Source: Heloderma charlesbogerti
Taxonomy: Eukaryota > Chordata > Lepidosauria > Squamata > Helodermatidae
Reading direction: 5' to 3'
Assembly: GCA_026122225.1 (NCBI GenBank)
Contig: JANEZZ010002660.1
Coordinates: forward strand, 124,001-188,000
Length of the DNA stretch: 64,000 nucleotides
A model generated the notes under the pieces. It was not told the DNA's origin and ran no database searches. It saw only the letters and a list, made by a program, of their open reading frames with translations. Positions 1 through 10,479 of this stretch are shown piece by piece (position 1 is the first letter of the stretch; each line of letters starts with the position of its first letter). A program made the position numbers and the translations under genes.

Positions 1-200
1 GTGACATATTGGCACATTGACACGTGCCATGCTTAAAACAAAACAAAAATCATCCTTTGGTGATCTCTGCAGTTTGGCTGTGCGCCTTTTAGAATCATAG
101 AATAGTAGGGTTGGAAGGGGCCTATAGGACCATCAAGTCCAACCCCCTGCTCAGTGCAGGAATCTAAGACAAAGCATCCCTGACAGATGGCTGTCCAGCT

Positions 201-1040
201 TCAGCTTGAATGCCTCCAGTGTGGGAGAGCCACTACTTCCCCAGATAAATGGTTCCATTGTCGTATTGCTCTAACAGTCAGGAAGTTTTTCCTGATGTTC
301 AGCCGGAATCTGGCTTCCTGCAACTTGAGCCCATGATTCCGTGTCCTGCACTCTGGGATGATCGAGAAGAGATCCTGGCCTTCCTCTCTGTGACAACCTT
401 TCAAGTACTTGAAGAGCACTATCCTGTCTCCCCTCAGTCTTCTCTTCTCAAGGCTAAACATGCCCAGTTCTTTCAGTCTCTCCTCATGGGGCTTTGTTTC
501 CAGTCCCCTGATCATCTTCGTTGCCTTCCTCTGAACCCTCTCCAGCTTGTCTGCATCCTTCTTAAAGTGCGGTGCCCAAAACTCGACACAGTACTCCAGA
601 TGAGGCCTAACCAGTGCTGAGTAGAGGGGAACTGGTATTTCATGTGATTTGGAAGCTATACTTCTCTTAATGAAGCCCAAAATAGCAGTTGCCTGTTTTG
701 CAGCCACATCACATTGTTGGCTCATCTTCAGCTTGTGATCTACAACAGTTCCAAGACCCTCCTTGCTTGTAGTATTGTTGAGCCAAGTATCACCCATCTT
801 ATAACTGTGCCTTTGGTTTCTTTTTCCTAGGTGAAGAACTTGGCATTTATCCCTATTAAATGACATTCTGTTGTTTTCTGCCCAGTGCTCCAGGCTATGA
901 AGATCACTTTGAATTCTGTTTCTGTCTTCCAGGGTATTAGCTATCCCACCCAATTCTGTGTCATCTGCAAATCTGATCAGCATTCCCTGCACCTCCTCCT
1001 CCAAGTCATTAATAAAAGTGTTGAAGAGCACTGGGCCCAA
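201..1040 (-). pseudogene. CR1 ORF2 fragment: reverse transcriptase palm and thumb
   Basis: This 279-residue open frame is the C-terminal part of a CR1 polymerase. It begins at MGPVLFNTFINDL, the RT block that follows the G-Q-G motif, and contains the catalytic FADDTEL box. The CR1 C-terminal region follows, with [26 protein letters not shown] and RQWNHLSGE. It is separated from the upstream RT part (1140-1679) by a disrupted stretch. The catalytic Asp pair is intact, but the ORF as a whole is broken. Confidence 0.9.
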
Positions 1041-1139
1041 GACTGAGCCCTGTGGTACCCTGCTCGTTATCTCTCCCGAGTTTGAGAAGATCCCATTGAG
1101 AAGCAGTCTTTGAGTCTGATTCTGTAACCAACTGTGGAT

Positions 1140-1679
1140 CTACCTGATAGTTGTTTCATCTAGCCCACTTTTAGCTAGTTTGTTCATCAAGATATCATGG
1201 GGCACTTTGTCGAAAGCTTTGCTGAAGTCGAGGTATATTATGTCCACAGCATTCCCACAGTCCACAAGGGAGGTTACTTGATCAAAAAATGAGATCAGAT
1301 TAGTCTGGCAGGATTTGTTCTTGACAAATCCATGTTGGCTTCGAGTCATCACTGCATTGTTTTCAAGGTGTTCACAGACTGAGTGCTTTATAATCTGCTC
1401 CACAATTTTCCCAGGGATTGATGTCAGACTGACTGGTCTGAAGTTCCCAAGCTCCTCCTTTTTGCCCTTTTTGACGATAGGGACATTAGCCCTTGTCCAA
1501 TCATCTGCCACTTCACCTGTCCTCCATGATTTCTCAAAGAGAATAGACAGCGGTTCTGAGAGTTCTTCTGCCAGTTCCTTTATTACTGTAGGGTGCAATT
1601 CATCTGGCCCTGGAGATTTGAAATCAGGCAAAGTAATTAGATGTTCCTTGACCATATGCCTATCGATCTCAAGCTGCAA
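1140..1679 (-). pseudogene. CR1 ORF2 fragment: reverse transcriptase fingers
   Basis: This 179-residue open frame carries the N-terminal RT blocks of CR1: FKSPGPDELHPTVIKEL, ADDWTRANVPIVKKG, NFRPVSLTSIPGKIVE, QHGFVKNKSCQTNL and the first catalytic block IIYLDFSKAFDKVPHD. It belongs between the endonuclease remnant at 1814 and the palm fragment at 201-1040. Confidence 0.9.
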
Positions 1680-1813
1680 TCCTGCCCCTTCAGCCTGTAC
1701 TTCACCTTTGCCAGGGGGCTCATAGACACTCTTTCAGGAGAAGACTGAGCCAAAGTAGGAATTGAGCACTTCTGCCTTTTCCTTGTCATCTCTTATCATT
1801 TTGCCATCCTTAT

Positions 1814-2902
1814 TTAATAGCTGAACCACCATTTCTTTCCTCTGTCTTTTACTATGCACATATCTGAAGAAAGCCTTTTGTTGCTTTTAGCATCCCTCGC
1901 TAACCTCCTCAGCTCGTTCTCAGCTTTAGCCTTCCTGATGCCATCCCTGCAATTCTGTGCTACCTGTCTGTACTCTTCCTTTGTTGCTTGGCCTTCTTTG
2001 CACTTCCTATATGTGTCCTTTTTTGTTTTCAGGTCATCTCTAAGCTTTTTGTGAAGCCACATTGGCTTCTTCTGTTGTCTTCCACCTTTTCTTCTTGTTG
2101 AAATTATTTGTAATTGTGCCTTTAGAATTCTCTTTTTTAAAAGCTCCCACCCATCTTGGACTCCTTTTCTCATTAGAGTTGCTTGCCATGGGACCTTACT
2201 TATCATTGTTCCGAGTTTATTAAAATCAGCTTTCCTAAAATCCAGGGTACGTGTTTGGTTACACTCAGCTTTTGCTTCCTTTAGAACCAAGAACTCAAGT
2301 ATAACATGGTCACTTTCCTGCAGAGTTCCTATAACTGCTACTTTATCCACTAAGTCATCTCTGTTGGTTAGGATCAAGTCAAGGATAGCTGATTCTCTAG
2401 TTCCTTCCTCTCCTTTCTATAGGAGGAAATTATCAGCAACACAAGCCAGGAATCTCTTGGAGGGGCCATGTTTTGCCGAATTTGTCTCCCAGCAAATATC
2501 GGAGAAATTGAAGTCCCCCATTACTACTACATCATGCTTCCTTGAAACTTTGGCTATTTGCTTTTCAAAAGTTTCATCTTCGTCTTCTCCTTGATTGGGT
2601 GGCCTGTAGTAGACTCCGACCACCATGTTCCTTTTATTCTTTGCTCCATTTATTTCAACCCAGATGCTCTATATGGGGCTACCAAGCTCATCCTCCTGTA
2701 TTTCTGTGCAAAGATACATATTTTTAACATATAATGCAACTCCACCTCCCTGTCTGTTCCTCCTGTTCTTTTTGAACAAGTTATATCCTTCAATTGCTGT
2801 ATTCCAGTCATGGGAGTCATCCCACCAAGTCTCAGTTACACCTGTCAAGTCATAATTTCCCTCACGTATCAAGAGTTCAAGTTCGTTCTGTTTGTTTCCC
2901 AT
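1814..2902 (-). pseudogene. CR1 ORF2 fragments: endonuclease domain and linker
   Basis: Three minus-strand pieces (2669-2902, 2417-2626, 1814-2377) together cover the CR1 endonuclease. Visible motifs are VTETWW (catalytic Glu), [21 protein letters not shown] and ESDHVILEF (the SDH catalytic motif), followed by the basic linker to the RT. Stops and frame changes between the pieces show decay. Between 1680 and 1810 the minus strand still reads EVLNSYFGSVFS of the same protein in another frame. Confidence 0.87.
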
Positions 2903-2926
2903 ACTCTGGGCATTAGTGTATAGACA

Positions 2927-3395
2927 TCAAAGACCATGTGCTTTATAGTCTGGCTTTCTTCCTACATGTTTGTGAAGACTATTATTGGGCGCTATTAGAG
3001 CTGTTCTCTTCATTGTGGTGCATGAGCCTTCATCCATTGTTACCCCCAACTTTACGTCTCCCTTCCCCATAGGATTCAGTTTAAAGCCCTCCTGATGAAG
3101 TTCTTCATGCTGTGGCCAAACACATTCTTCCCAGCCTTTGAGAGGTGCAACCTGTCCCTTGCCAACAGCCCATCTTCCAGGAAGTATAGCCCGTGGTCCC
3201 AGAATCCAAATCTCTTGTGCCGGCACCACCTTTGTAGCCCGTCATTCTGTCACCCTTTCCCAAGGGGTATCCTCTACTGCATTTTTCCTCACCTTCGCAT
3301 TTTCCTTTTCTGCCTCAGCTTGCTGTTGCTCTTCTGGATTCTGGATTCCACTGTCAGGAGTGCCCTAGTGGCCTCTTTCAGTAGACTCCAATAGC
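2927..3395 (-). pseudogene. CR1 ORF1 C-terminal remnant
   Basis: The minus-strand frame 2927-3229 (VVPAQEIWILGPRAILPGRW ... VTMDEGSCTTMKRTALIA) lies just upstream of the endonuclease start, where the end of CR1 ORF1 belongs. Another frame continues it up to about 3395. I recognise it by position and by resemblance to CR1 ORF1 tails rather than by a catalytic motif. Confidence 0.6.
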
Positions 3396-3573
3396 CAACT
3401 CAAGACACAGACGAAAGGATTCTTTTCAAGGCTTTAATCCTTTTACAACTTAATGACCCTTTCAGATGCTAATCACCAGCGACTAAGCAAGGAACAGCAG
3501 AGTAGCTTATGCTCCGAGTAGGCAGTTGATCCCCGTTTGAAGGAGAGTCACTTGAAGACCCTGAACTTATAGA
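3396..3573 (-). other. Unrecognised ~180-bp segment inside the CR1 ORF1 region
   Basis: This segment has no long reading frame and separates the N- and C-terminal ORF1 remnants. On the minus strand it has a TATAAG near its start and an ATTAAAG-containing stretch, vaguely like the end of an LTR, but I cannot identify it. It could be an old nested insertion or rearranged CR1 sequence. Confidence 0.35.
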
Positions 3574-4168
3574 CTAGGGAGAGATCCTCCCTCTTTCCCT
3601 TGGGTCCATGGGAGGTGGCCGTTGCTTGCGTGCCAAACGGGCGCTACGCCTCCTTTCCGCTCCCTCCATTGCTCGTCGCTCCCTGCGTCTGCGTCGAGCA
3701 TCTAGCAAGCCCCGTTCCCGCACTTTCTCACTGCTAGGATCACTATCTATCTCAGGAATGCCGGCAGGAGGAATCTCTGCCAGCTGCTGTGCCTGTGAGG
3801 GATGAGCTGGCTCCTCTCCCACGGATTGCTGATCCTCCTCAGAATCAGAACTGCTCTGGGGTTCTGTCAGCTCAGTTTCCACCCTGACATCCACTTTGCT
3901 GCTGTAGTTCCACCATTCTGTCCAAGAACTCTTCATGTTCTCTTATTCCCTGGAGGGTCGACAGTCGCCGCTCGAGTCCTCTTACTTTTTCTTCCAACAG
4001 CGTGATCAGCTTGCACTTGTTGCACATGTAGGCCATGTTGATCTCAGGCAATAAAACAAACACGGCACAGACATTGCAGGTCACCACCACTGGAGAGTCT
4101 TTTCCTTCCATAGTCTCTATTCCCTTTATGTTTCTAGCTTTCTGATTGTACTGGGATAGCCTGTGCAT
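3574..4168 (-). pseudogene. CR1 ORF1 N-terminal remnant (Cys finger, coiled coil, Arg-rich tail)
   Basis: Two overlapping minus-strand frames are present. Frame 3872-4168 carries VTCNVCAVFVLLPE and MAYMCNKCKLITLLEEKV, a CxxC...CxxC finger followed by a heptad-like LEEKVRGLERRLSTL. This is the CR1 ORF1 arrangement, thought to bind nucleic acid and multimerise. Frame 3574-3936 continues after an apparent frameshift near 3895 with an acidic Ser/Glu stretch and an Arg-rich block (ARRRRRERRAMEGAERRRSA). Whether the second frame is genuine CR1 ORF1 or foreign insertion sequence is unclear. Confidence 0.65.
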
Positions 4169-4598
4169 TGTCCTCTATTCACTGGAGGTTAAAAACACAG
4201 TCCCACTGGTATGGAAGTATATCTTACAAGAAAAATAATTTTTTGAAAAATGAAAAAAAAAAACCAAAAAAAAATGTTAGCGGCCTCCCCCTTGACCTCC
4301 CCTGCCGAACTCCTCTGGCCAACTCCTGTTTGCTCTCCCGGTTCACTCGCTCTGATAGCTCGCTCTCTGGGAGCTCGCTTCCTTGTGTAGCCCCTAGACC
4401 AGCTGGAGCAGCTTCCTCTGCTCTGCTCTGCTCAGCTAGGATCCAAACTATGTGCCATGAGAGAACTGCTAGTGTCCTGCAAGACGTCCATTAATTCAAA
4501 GTGCCCGTTCACAGAAGAGGCTGCAAAACTTCTCCAGCTTTGGTTTAGGAATCAGGATAGATATTCTGAAACTGTCCCTCTCGCCTAAATAGTTTGGG

Positions 4599-4733
4599 GA
4601 GCCTTCCCCAACCTGGTGCCCTCCAGATGTTTTGGACTACAATTCCCAGCATTCCTGACCATTGGCCATGCTAGCTGGAGTGATGGGAGTTGACGTTCAA
4701 AATATCTGGGGGTCACCGGGTTGAGGAAGGCTG
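4599..4733. mobile_element. Palindromic hAT-like MITE, family P1
   Basis: This short foldback element reads agccttccccaacctggtgc at its left end and the reverse complement at its right end. The 8 bases on each side (AGTTTGGG and AATTTGAG) agree at 6 of 8 positions, as expected for an aged hAT target duplication. Confidence 0.75.
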
Positions 4734-4741
4734 AATTTGAG

Positions 4742-6030
4742 CATTTATTCTTTTAAAAAGAGATTAAAAAAAATAACTAATAAATATGTAGCTGGACACA
4801 AGTGAAGAACAGATCTCAGGTGCAGCTAAAAGGCAGCACGAATGGCTGCACCTTTCCCATCTTTTACCTTCTACTCACTTTGGGCTGGCTGCATCTTCTC
4901 CTCCCACATGACCTTGGGGACTGTGCATTTTGACCCACCACTTTTATTACTTGTAGCTTTATGATGGTTTTGCAAAGCAAACTTGGGATTGACTCCTGCT
5001 GTTTTCCTTCTCTATTTAAGAGAAAGCTTTCCTCAAGGTTTCCTGTAAGAAAAAGGGTTCTTCTTATGAGGTTCTGGAAGGCCACAAAATGCTGAGACTG
5101 GCTTGGAGGGTGGATGCTTTCCCCCGCCCTGACGTGAACTGGTAAGGATCAAGGAGGAACTCTGAACTGACAAGTAGAATTGATTTGACAAAACTAGAGG
5201 GAATGCAGATGTAACAATCTGTCAGCAATTCTCTGTGTGCCTACTCAGAAGTAAGTCCCGTTCTGTTCCAGAATGACTGTGAAAGCTTCGCAGGCTCTGT
5301 TGCTCTCAGACACATATGGTCAACCCACAGCCCTTGGCTTCTCTCTGTGTGGCCTGTAAAGCCCCCGGGGTACCTTGCCCACTTTTCCCTGCTAGCCAGC
5401 GACCAGCCGGAGGGCAGGAAGATCACCGTTTCCCCGCTGCTCATAGCAGTGGGAGAACAGCAATCTGGTGTGGGGTTGCCTGTGTTGTAAGAGAGGGTTT
5501 TATTCCCTTCTTATCAGTCTGGATCAGAATCACGGGGGGGCGCTTTAAACTCCCCATCCCCAGCAATTCCCCTGTGTGCTGAGATGTAGGTGGGTGGGAA
5601 AAGTGTATGTACACATATGTGCGTGTCCATGTGCATGCATGTGTACGTGTGCACTCACATGGGCAGCCCCTGACTCACCACCCAGCACTGCATCTGGCCT
5701 GTAGGGCCAAACGTGCTGCGCATCCTTGCTTTAAGGCTTGCCCCATTTGGCATCGTGTTTCCCGTAGCCATCAGAGAAGATTTTCCCATTGATATTCATG
5801 TGCATTGCACAGCCCTTTGTGTTCCCACAGAATTCCCCTCCATCAAGGTGAATGGAGTGGGGGCAATCACTGCAGGTGGGAATAGCCTGTGGATTCCGGT
5901 TGTATGTAAGAAGCACCGGACAGGAGCAACTTTATAGCTCATATGTACTTTACTCGTGGCATGGCATCCCTGTTTCTGCAGACCCCTCCCACCATCTGAA
6001 TCATCTGATAGAATTCCCCCCATAGACTGG
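4742..6030. other. Intronic sequence, no gene recognised
   Basis: No reading frame here resembles a protein I know. It includes an imperfect GT/CA-rich stretch at about 5600-5660. Confidence 0.5.
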
Positions 6031-6033
6031 GTC

Positions 6034-6103
6034 AGCCTTCCTCACCTGGTGCCTTTCAGATGTGTTGGACTACACCTGGAGGGCACCAGACTGGGGAGGG
6101 CAT
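6034..6103. mobile_element. P1 MITE remnant
   Basis: Collapsed copy with both ends of the P1 palindrome (cagccttcctcacctggtgc and its inverted partner) and little in between. Confidence 0.55.
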
Positions 6104-6216
6104 GGACCATTATATAGTTAGTTCCCTACCCCCTGATGGGTATCAAAGTCAGGCACTGATGGGGGTAAGGAAACACACTACCTGATAGGTCTGACTCATG
6201 CAGGGAGTCTACCAGG

Positions 6217-6312
6217 TCAGCTTCCCACAACCTGGTGCCCTCCAGATGTGTTTGACTACAACCCCCATCATCCCCTAGCCAGCGTGACTGTGGCTGTGCT
6301 AGATGATATAGC
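6217..6312. mobile_element. P1 MITE, partial
   Basis: Left arm of the P1 palindrome (cttcccacaacctggtgccc, then ccagatgtg and actacaac). The right arm is degraded. Confidence 0.6.
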
Positions 6313-6462
6313 CAGCTGTGGTGGGTGACTAGAACATCTTGTCCAGCACTGGATTTGAGCTGAACTGGAACGGCTACCAGCTCTACAGCCCTGTGAGGGG
6401 ATTTTCTCGGTTTCCTGTCTAATAAACCCCCTTGGGTTCTCCTTTTCTGCCGGTCAAAACAG

Positions 6463-6638
6463 GTACAAGGATGGCAAGCTGATCACTCCAAACACTGGCT
6501 GCTACAAACCAGATTCAGCGAAGTACAAGCTACTCATAAAGGATGTGAGAGCAATGCATGCCGGGAATTACACTATAGAACTGAGGAACACTAAGCACAG
6601 TCTCTATCAAAACCACACCATCCCGTTGGTAGTGTTAG
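6463..6638 (+). CDS. VEGF-receptor-family exon (Ig4-like domain, C-terminal half)
   Basis: This is an internal coding exon of a cell-surface receptor tyrosine kinase of the VEGFR family. It starts after the acceptor ..tcaaaacag with one base that completes a codon (probably TGG, Trp), then encodes 58 residues beginning YKDGK and ending IPLVVL, plus one base before the donor gtaagc. Visible motifs are YKDGK, KLLIKDV and HAGNYTIEL. The last matches the E/F-strand pattern of VEGFR Ig4, where NYT replaces the usual YxC, so this Ig fold lacks its canonical second cysteine. NYT and NHT are possible N-glycosylation sites. As recalled, human FLT1 has LIIKDV and DAGNYTILL here and FLT4 has WYKDGK. The flanking intron phases are 2 and 1. 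The exon is open and shows no decay. Family confidence is high; the paralog is unresolved (FLT1-like or kdrl/VEGFR4). Confidence 0.82.
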
Positions 6639-7019
6639 GTAAGCATCTGATACGGCTGAATAACTTTCCAGCTTGTTCCTCTGCTTCCACTTTCCAAGGC
6701 CAGAAAAGAAGGATGAGTAGTTTGGCTAAGCTCTTTGTTTAATGGACTTACAGACATCTGGTCAGTGCCCAAGGATCAAACCAGTGCTGCTACTATGATG
6801 CCCGCTAGTACTGCAGTAACATGCTGGACAATACAGAAAGCCTCACAAATGGCAAGGGGCCCTGTGCAAAGAGTTTTACATGGACAATATATGGGCGCTA
6901 TAGGTGTGATAACAACACCCGCGTTATTGGGTGGTCTGCAACAGGGATGAGCCAAGGACTTGAATGGAACTGCTGTTGGAGGCAGAATGATAGGCAGGGT
7001 TTGGTCCAGCAAGGCAATT

Positions 7020-7142
7020 GAGGGTGCAATCCTGTGCATGTTTGGACAGAAAAAAGACCTACAACTCCCAGCATGCCCCAGCCTGCCATACTGGAGTTCT
7101 AGGCCTTTTGTTCTGTCTAAACATGCATAGGATTGTGCCTTT
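7020..7142. mobile_element. Palindromic MITE, family P2
   Basis: Foldback element with ends AGGGTGCAATCCTGTGCATG and the inverted CATGCATAGGATTGTGCC. The centre carries actcccagcatgccccagcc. A target duplication is not clear in this copy. Confidence 0.7.
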
Positions 7143-7546
7143 AGTCGTTCAAGAGGCCTGAAGGTGCCTTAGAACCAGCAGCCCTAACTGACTGCTGCAT
7201 GGAGGAAGAAAGCCAGGCATGTGGAACTAAAATGGATGCCAAAATAGGGTGAGGAAGAAGCTGAAATGTCACATCTGGGGCGGGGAAAATGTCAGGAGTT
7301 GACAAATGGGTTGGATACAGTTATTTAAATGAGGAATCAGGTCAGGACAAGCTAACCAAGACTGCTTTGTCATGTTTTCCTGAAAGTTTCAGTTTTGCCC
7401 TTTCTTGGGGTGCCTGACTTGGCTCACTTGCAGGAGCTCCCTCAGTGTGCTTGCTCTTGGATTATCTTGATGGCATGGGTTCTTCTGTAGGGGTTGATCA
7501 TCCTTCTGTTGGCCAGGCTGTTTGGACTAGACAGCTTGCCAGTCCT

Positions 7547-7745
7547 TAGGAACATAGGAAGCTGGCTTACACTGAGTCAGACCCATTAGTCCATCTAGCC
7601 CACTATTGTCGACACTGACTGGCAGCGGCTCTCCAGGGTTTCAGGCAGGATTCCTTCCGAGCCCTACCTGGAGACGCCGGGGATTGAACCTGGGACCTTC
7701 TACATGCAAAGCAGGTGCTCTACCCCTGAGCCACGGCCCCTTCCT
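7547..7745 (-). mobile_element. tRNA-derived SINE, family A
   Basis: On the minus strand this begins ggggccgtggctcaggggta, an RNA polymerase III A-box-like start, and has the B-box-like GGTTCAATCCC. A body with CTCCAGG and GCCAGTCAGTG follows, then a tail ending AGCTTCCTATGTTCC. It is well preserved. Confidence 0.85.
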
Positions 7746-8108
7746 TCCTTGGCCCTTGTTTGATGTCCAGGCAGTTGCAACAGCAGCAAGTAGTTCCTTG
7801 GACAGGTGCACTTTATGTATTTTTATGTATTTATTTAAAATATTTCTAGGACACCTTTCAGGGCAGAAGCTCTCAAGGCAACTAAATCTTCTGGGGATGC
7901 CCCTGATATGTGGCAATTGGTGCAGTCCCCCTAGATTGGGGCTGGTCCCAGAACTTTGTTTGGGGCACATCCCAAGTCGGGAGCCCTGCAAATATGATGG
8001 GCTTTCATGTTCGCCAATACCTGTGAATCATTATTCTATCAGCCTGGATTTTGCTTATCACATTTTACTTGGTGGGAGCCAGAGAGCTTCTTTTCAATAG
8101 ACGTGGAG

Positions 8109-8110
<2 letters not shown>

Positions 8111-8142
<32 letters not shown>
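8111..8142. repeat. (TG)n microsatellite
   Basis: Sixteen uninterrupted TG units. Confidence 0.97.
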
Positions 8143-8145
<3 letters not shown>

Positions 8146-8565
8146 AGCAACTCTGCTGCAGACTCTGTGGGCTGATGTAGGCTCATTTAAAAAAGGGATG
8201 GATAGATAAAAGATCTGAATTGCATTTAATAATCTCTGCCTCTCAAATGGTGGAATGAAAAGCCTTATTGTGTCTCTGTGGATGCACTGTCTCTTCAACA
8301 TGGCTCTGATCTGTTTAGTTAGTTGGTGACGAGAGAATGAATCAATCCAATTCTGTGTTCCAATTTCCCATCAGTTTTTTTTTTAAAAAAAATCGCCTCT
8401 TCCCTAATTTGCTGTGCAAGTAAAACTTCCCTGTGAAAAGAGTGCTGCTCTTCTGTGCAACTTTTCCTAGCCATTGTGAATGTCAGCTTTACATGGGTGT
8501 AAAAGGGGAATGGATATTGCTCAGGGATGGAGCAAATGCTTTGCATGGAGAAGATGTGTGCAGAC

Positions 8566-8848
8566 ATGGGCATGTTTAGCCTTGAGAAGAGAAGACTGAG
8601 GGAAGATATGATAGCGCTTTTCAAGTACTTGAAAGGTTGTCACAGAGAGGAAGGCCAGGATCTCTTCTCGCTCATCCCAGAGTGCAGGACACGGAATCAT
8701 GGGCTGAAGTTACAGGAAGCCAGATTCCGGCTGAACATCAGGAAAAACATCCTGACTGTTGGAGCAATATGACAGTGGAACCAATGACCTAGGAAGGTAG
8801 TGGGCAATCCCACACTGGAGCCTTTCAAGACGAAGCTGGACAACCATC
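8566..8848 (+). mobile_element. CR1 3' fragment
   Basis: Encodes [20 protein letters not shown] and [14 protein letters not shown], the C-terminal end of CR1 ORF2, in plus orientation. It is truncated at both ends and lies immediately upstream of an L3-like LINE. Confidence 0.88.
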
Positions 8849-9142
8849 TGGACTGGATGCCAGATGGTTGTCCAGCTGCCTGGACTGACCTATTTGCAAC
8901 ATGTCCCTAAGATCAGCCTCTGTACCAGAGGACTGGACAATGATCAATGTAGCACCATTTTTTTTAAAGGGATCCAGGGGGGATCTGGGAAATTACAGGC
9001 TGGTTAGCTTAACATCTGTTCCAGGTTAAGCTGGTTGAAAGCATTATTGAAGATAAAATTAGTAACCATGTAGAAAGACAAAGCCCTGCTGAAAAAGAAT
9101 CAACATGGCTTCCGTAAAGGCAAGGCTTGCCTGTCTAACCTT

Positions 9143-9337
9143 TTGGAGTTCTTTGAGAGTGTCAGTAAACATGTAGACAGGGGTGACCCGGTAGACATTG
9201 TTTACTTGGACTTCCAAAAAGCTTTTGATACAGTCCTTCACCAAAGACTCCTGAGCAAACTTAGCAGTCATGGAATAAGAGGAGAGGATCAGCAACTGGT
9301 TAAAGAACAGACAGCAGACAGTAGGAATAAATGGTAA
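9143..9337 (+). pseudogene. L3-like LINE RT fragment (catalytic block 1)
   Basis: Sixty-four residues containing FFESVSKHVDRGDPVDIVYL and then DFQKAFDTVLHQRLLSKL. This is RT block A with the first catalytic Asp; the usual DxVPH is changed to DTVLH. Confidence 0.82.
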
Positions 9338-9386
9338 ATTCTCCCAGTGGAGGGACGTAAATAGTGGGGTCCTGCAGAGGTCTGTA

Positions 9387-9755
9387 ATGCTTTTCAATTT
9401 ATTCAGTAATGATCTGGAGTTAGGAATGAGCAGTGAAGTGGCCAAGTTTGCCGATGACACCAAATTATTTAGAGTGGTCAAAACAAAAAGGGATTGTGAG
9501 GAGCTCCAAAAGGATCTCTCCAAACTGGGAGAATGGGCATCCAAATGGCAAATGCGGTTCAATGTAAGCAAGTGTAAAGAGCTGCACACTGGGGCAAAAA
9601 ATCCCAACTTCAAGTATAACCTGATGGGATCCGAGCTAGCTGTGGCTAACAAAGAAAGAGATCTGGGGGTCGGGGTGGACACCTTGATAAAAATGTCAAC
9701 CCAGTGTGTGGTCACTGTAAAAAGAAAAAGGAAAAAAAGGCAAACTCCATGTTAA
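9387..9755 (+). pseudogene. L3-like LINE RT fragment (YADD-type box)
   Basis: This 122-residue frame starts MLFNLFSNDLELG and contains VAKFADDTKLFRVV, the catalytic RT box, then WQMRFNVSKCKELHTG. A frame break separates it from the block at 9143-9337. Confidence 0.85.
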
Positions 9756-9895
9756 GCATAATAAGGAAGTGAATTTAGAATAAAACTGCCAATATCATAC
9801 TGCCTTTATACAAATCTATTGTGTGACCACATTTAGAATACTTTGTACGGTTCTAGTCACTGTGCCTAAAAAAGGATATTGTAGAGCTGGAAAAA

Positions 9896-10177
9896 GTGCA
9901 GAAGAGGAGAACTAAAATTAACCAGGGGCTGGAGCAACTCCTCTGTGAGGGAAGGCTACAGCAGCTACAATTGTTTAGCCTGGAAAAAAGGAGGGCAAGG
10001 GAAGACATGATAGGAGTCTACAAAATTATGCATGGTGTGGAGAATGTGGATAGGGAGACTGTTTTCTTCCTCTCACATAATACTAGAACCCGGGGTCATC
10101 CCATGAAACTGATTGATGGGAGATTTAGGACAGATAAAAAGAAGGACTTCTTCACACAACGCATAGTCAAACTGTAG
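9896..10177 (+). pseudogene. L3-like LINE ORF2 C-terminus
   Basis: Encodes QLFSLEKRRAREDMIGVYKI and TRTRGHPMKLIDGRFRTDKK, the conserved C-terminal end of CR1/L3-type polymerases. It is followed by the non-coding 3' tail. Confidence 0.82.
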
Positions 10178-10479
10178 GATTTGCCACCATAGGATGCAGT
10201 GATGACTGCCAACTTGGATGGCTATAAAAAGGGGGTTAGACAAATTCCTGGAGGAAAAGGCTATCAATGGCTACTAGTCCTGATGGCTATGTGCTGCCTC
10301 CAGTACCAGAGGCAGTGAGCCTATGCACACCAGTTGCCAGGGAACATGGATGGGAGGGTGCTGTTGCACTCATGCCCTGCTTGTGGGTTCCTGGTCGACA
10401 GCTGGTTGGCCACTGTGTGAACAGAATGCTGGACGAGATGGACCTTTGGTCTGATCCAGAAGGGCTCTTCTTATGTTCT

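Larger units (their letters stand above)
91..4450 (-). mobile_element. Near-complete CR1 LINE retrotransposon
   Basis: This is an antisense CR1 non-LTR retrotransposon. Its 3' end at 91 carries the CR1 signature (ATTCTATGATTCT on the minus strand). Reading upstream on the minus strand there are RT palm and thumb, RT fingers, an apurinic-like endonuclease and an ORF1 with a Cys-rich finger, then a GC-rich 5' leader reaching about 4450. Both ORFs are broken by stops and frameshifts, so the copy is dead. The exact 5' end is uncertain, and CR1 does not leave clear target duplications. It lies in the intron upstream of the first receptor exon. Confidence 0.9.
8912..10476 (+). mobile_element. L3-like (CR1-clade) LINE, 5'-truncated
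   Basis: Plus-strand remnant of a CR1-clade LINE distinct from the CR1 at 91-4450. It starts inside the RT (EDWTMINVAP) and runs to a 3' tail ending GGGCTCTTCTTATGTTCTT. The tail resembles the 3' end of the family A SINEs (GATGGACC..GGTCTGA), suggesting that those SINEs borrowed this LINE's retrotransposition signal. Several frameshifts make it inactive. I call it L3-like from memory of tail and protein style; the subfamily is unverified. Confidence 0.8.

Noticed and set aside
7680..7735. tRNA-like sequence with A and B boxes.
   Set aside because: Part of a dispersed SINE and without a complete cloverleaf; not a tRNA gene.
7606..8100. 164-residue plus-strand frame.
   Set aside because: It reads through a reverse tRNA-derived SINE; similar frames appear at the other copies of that SINE.
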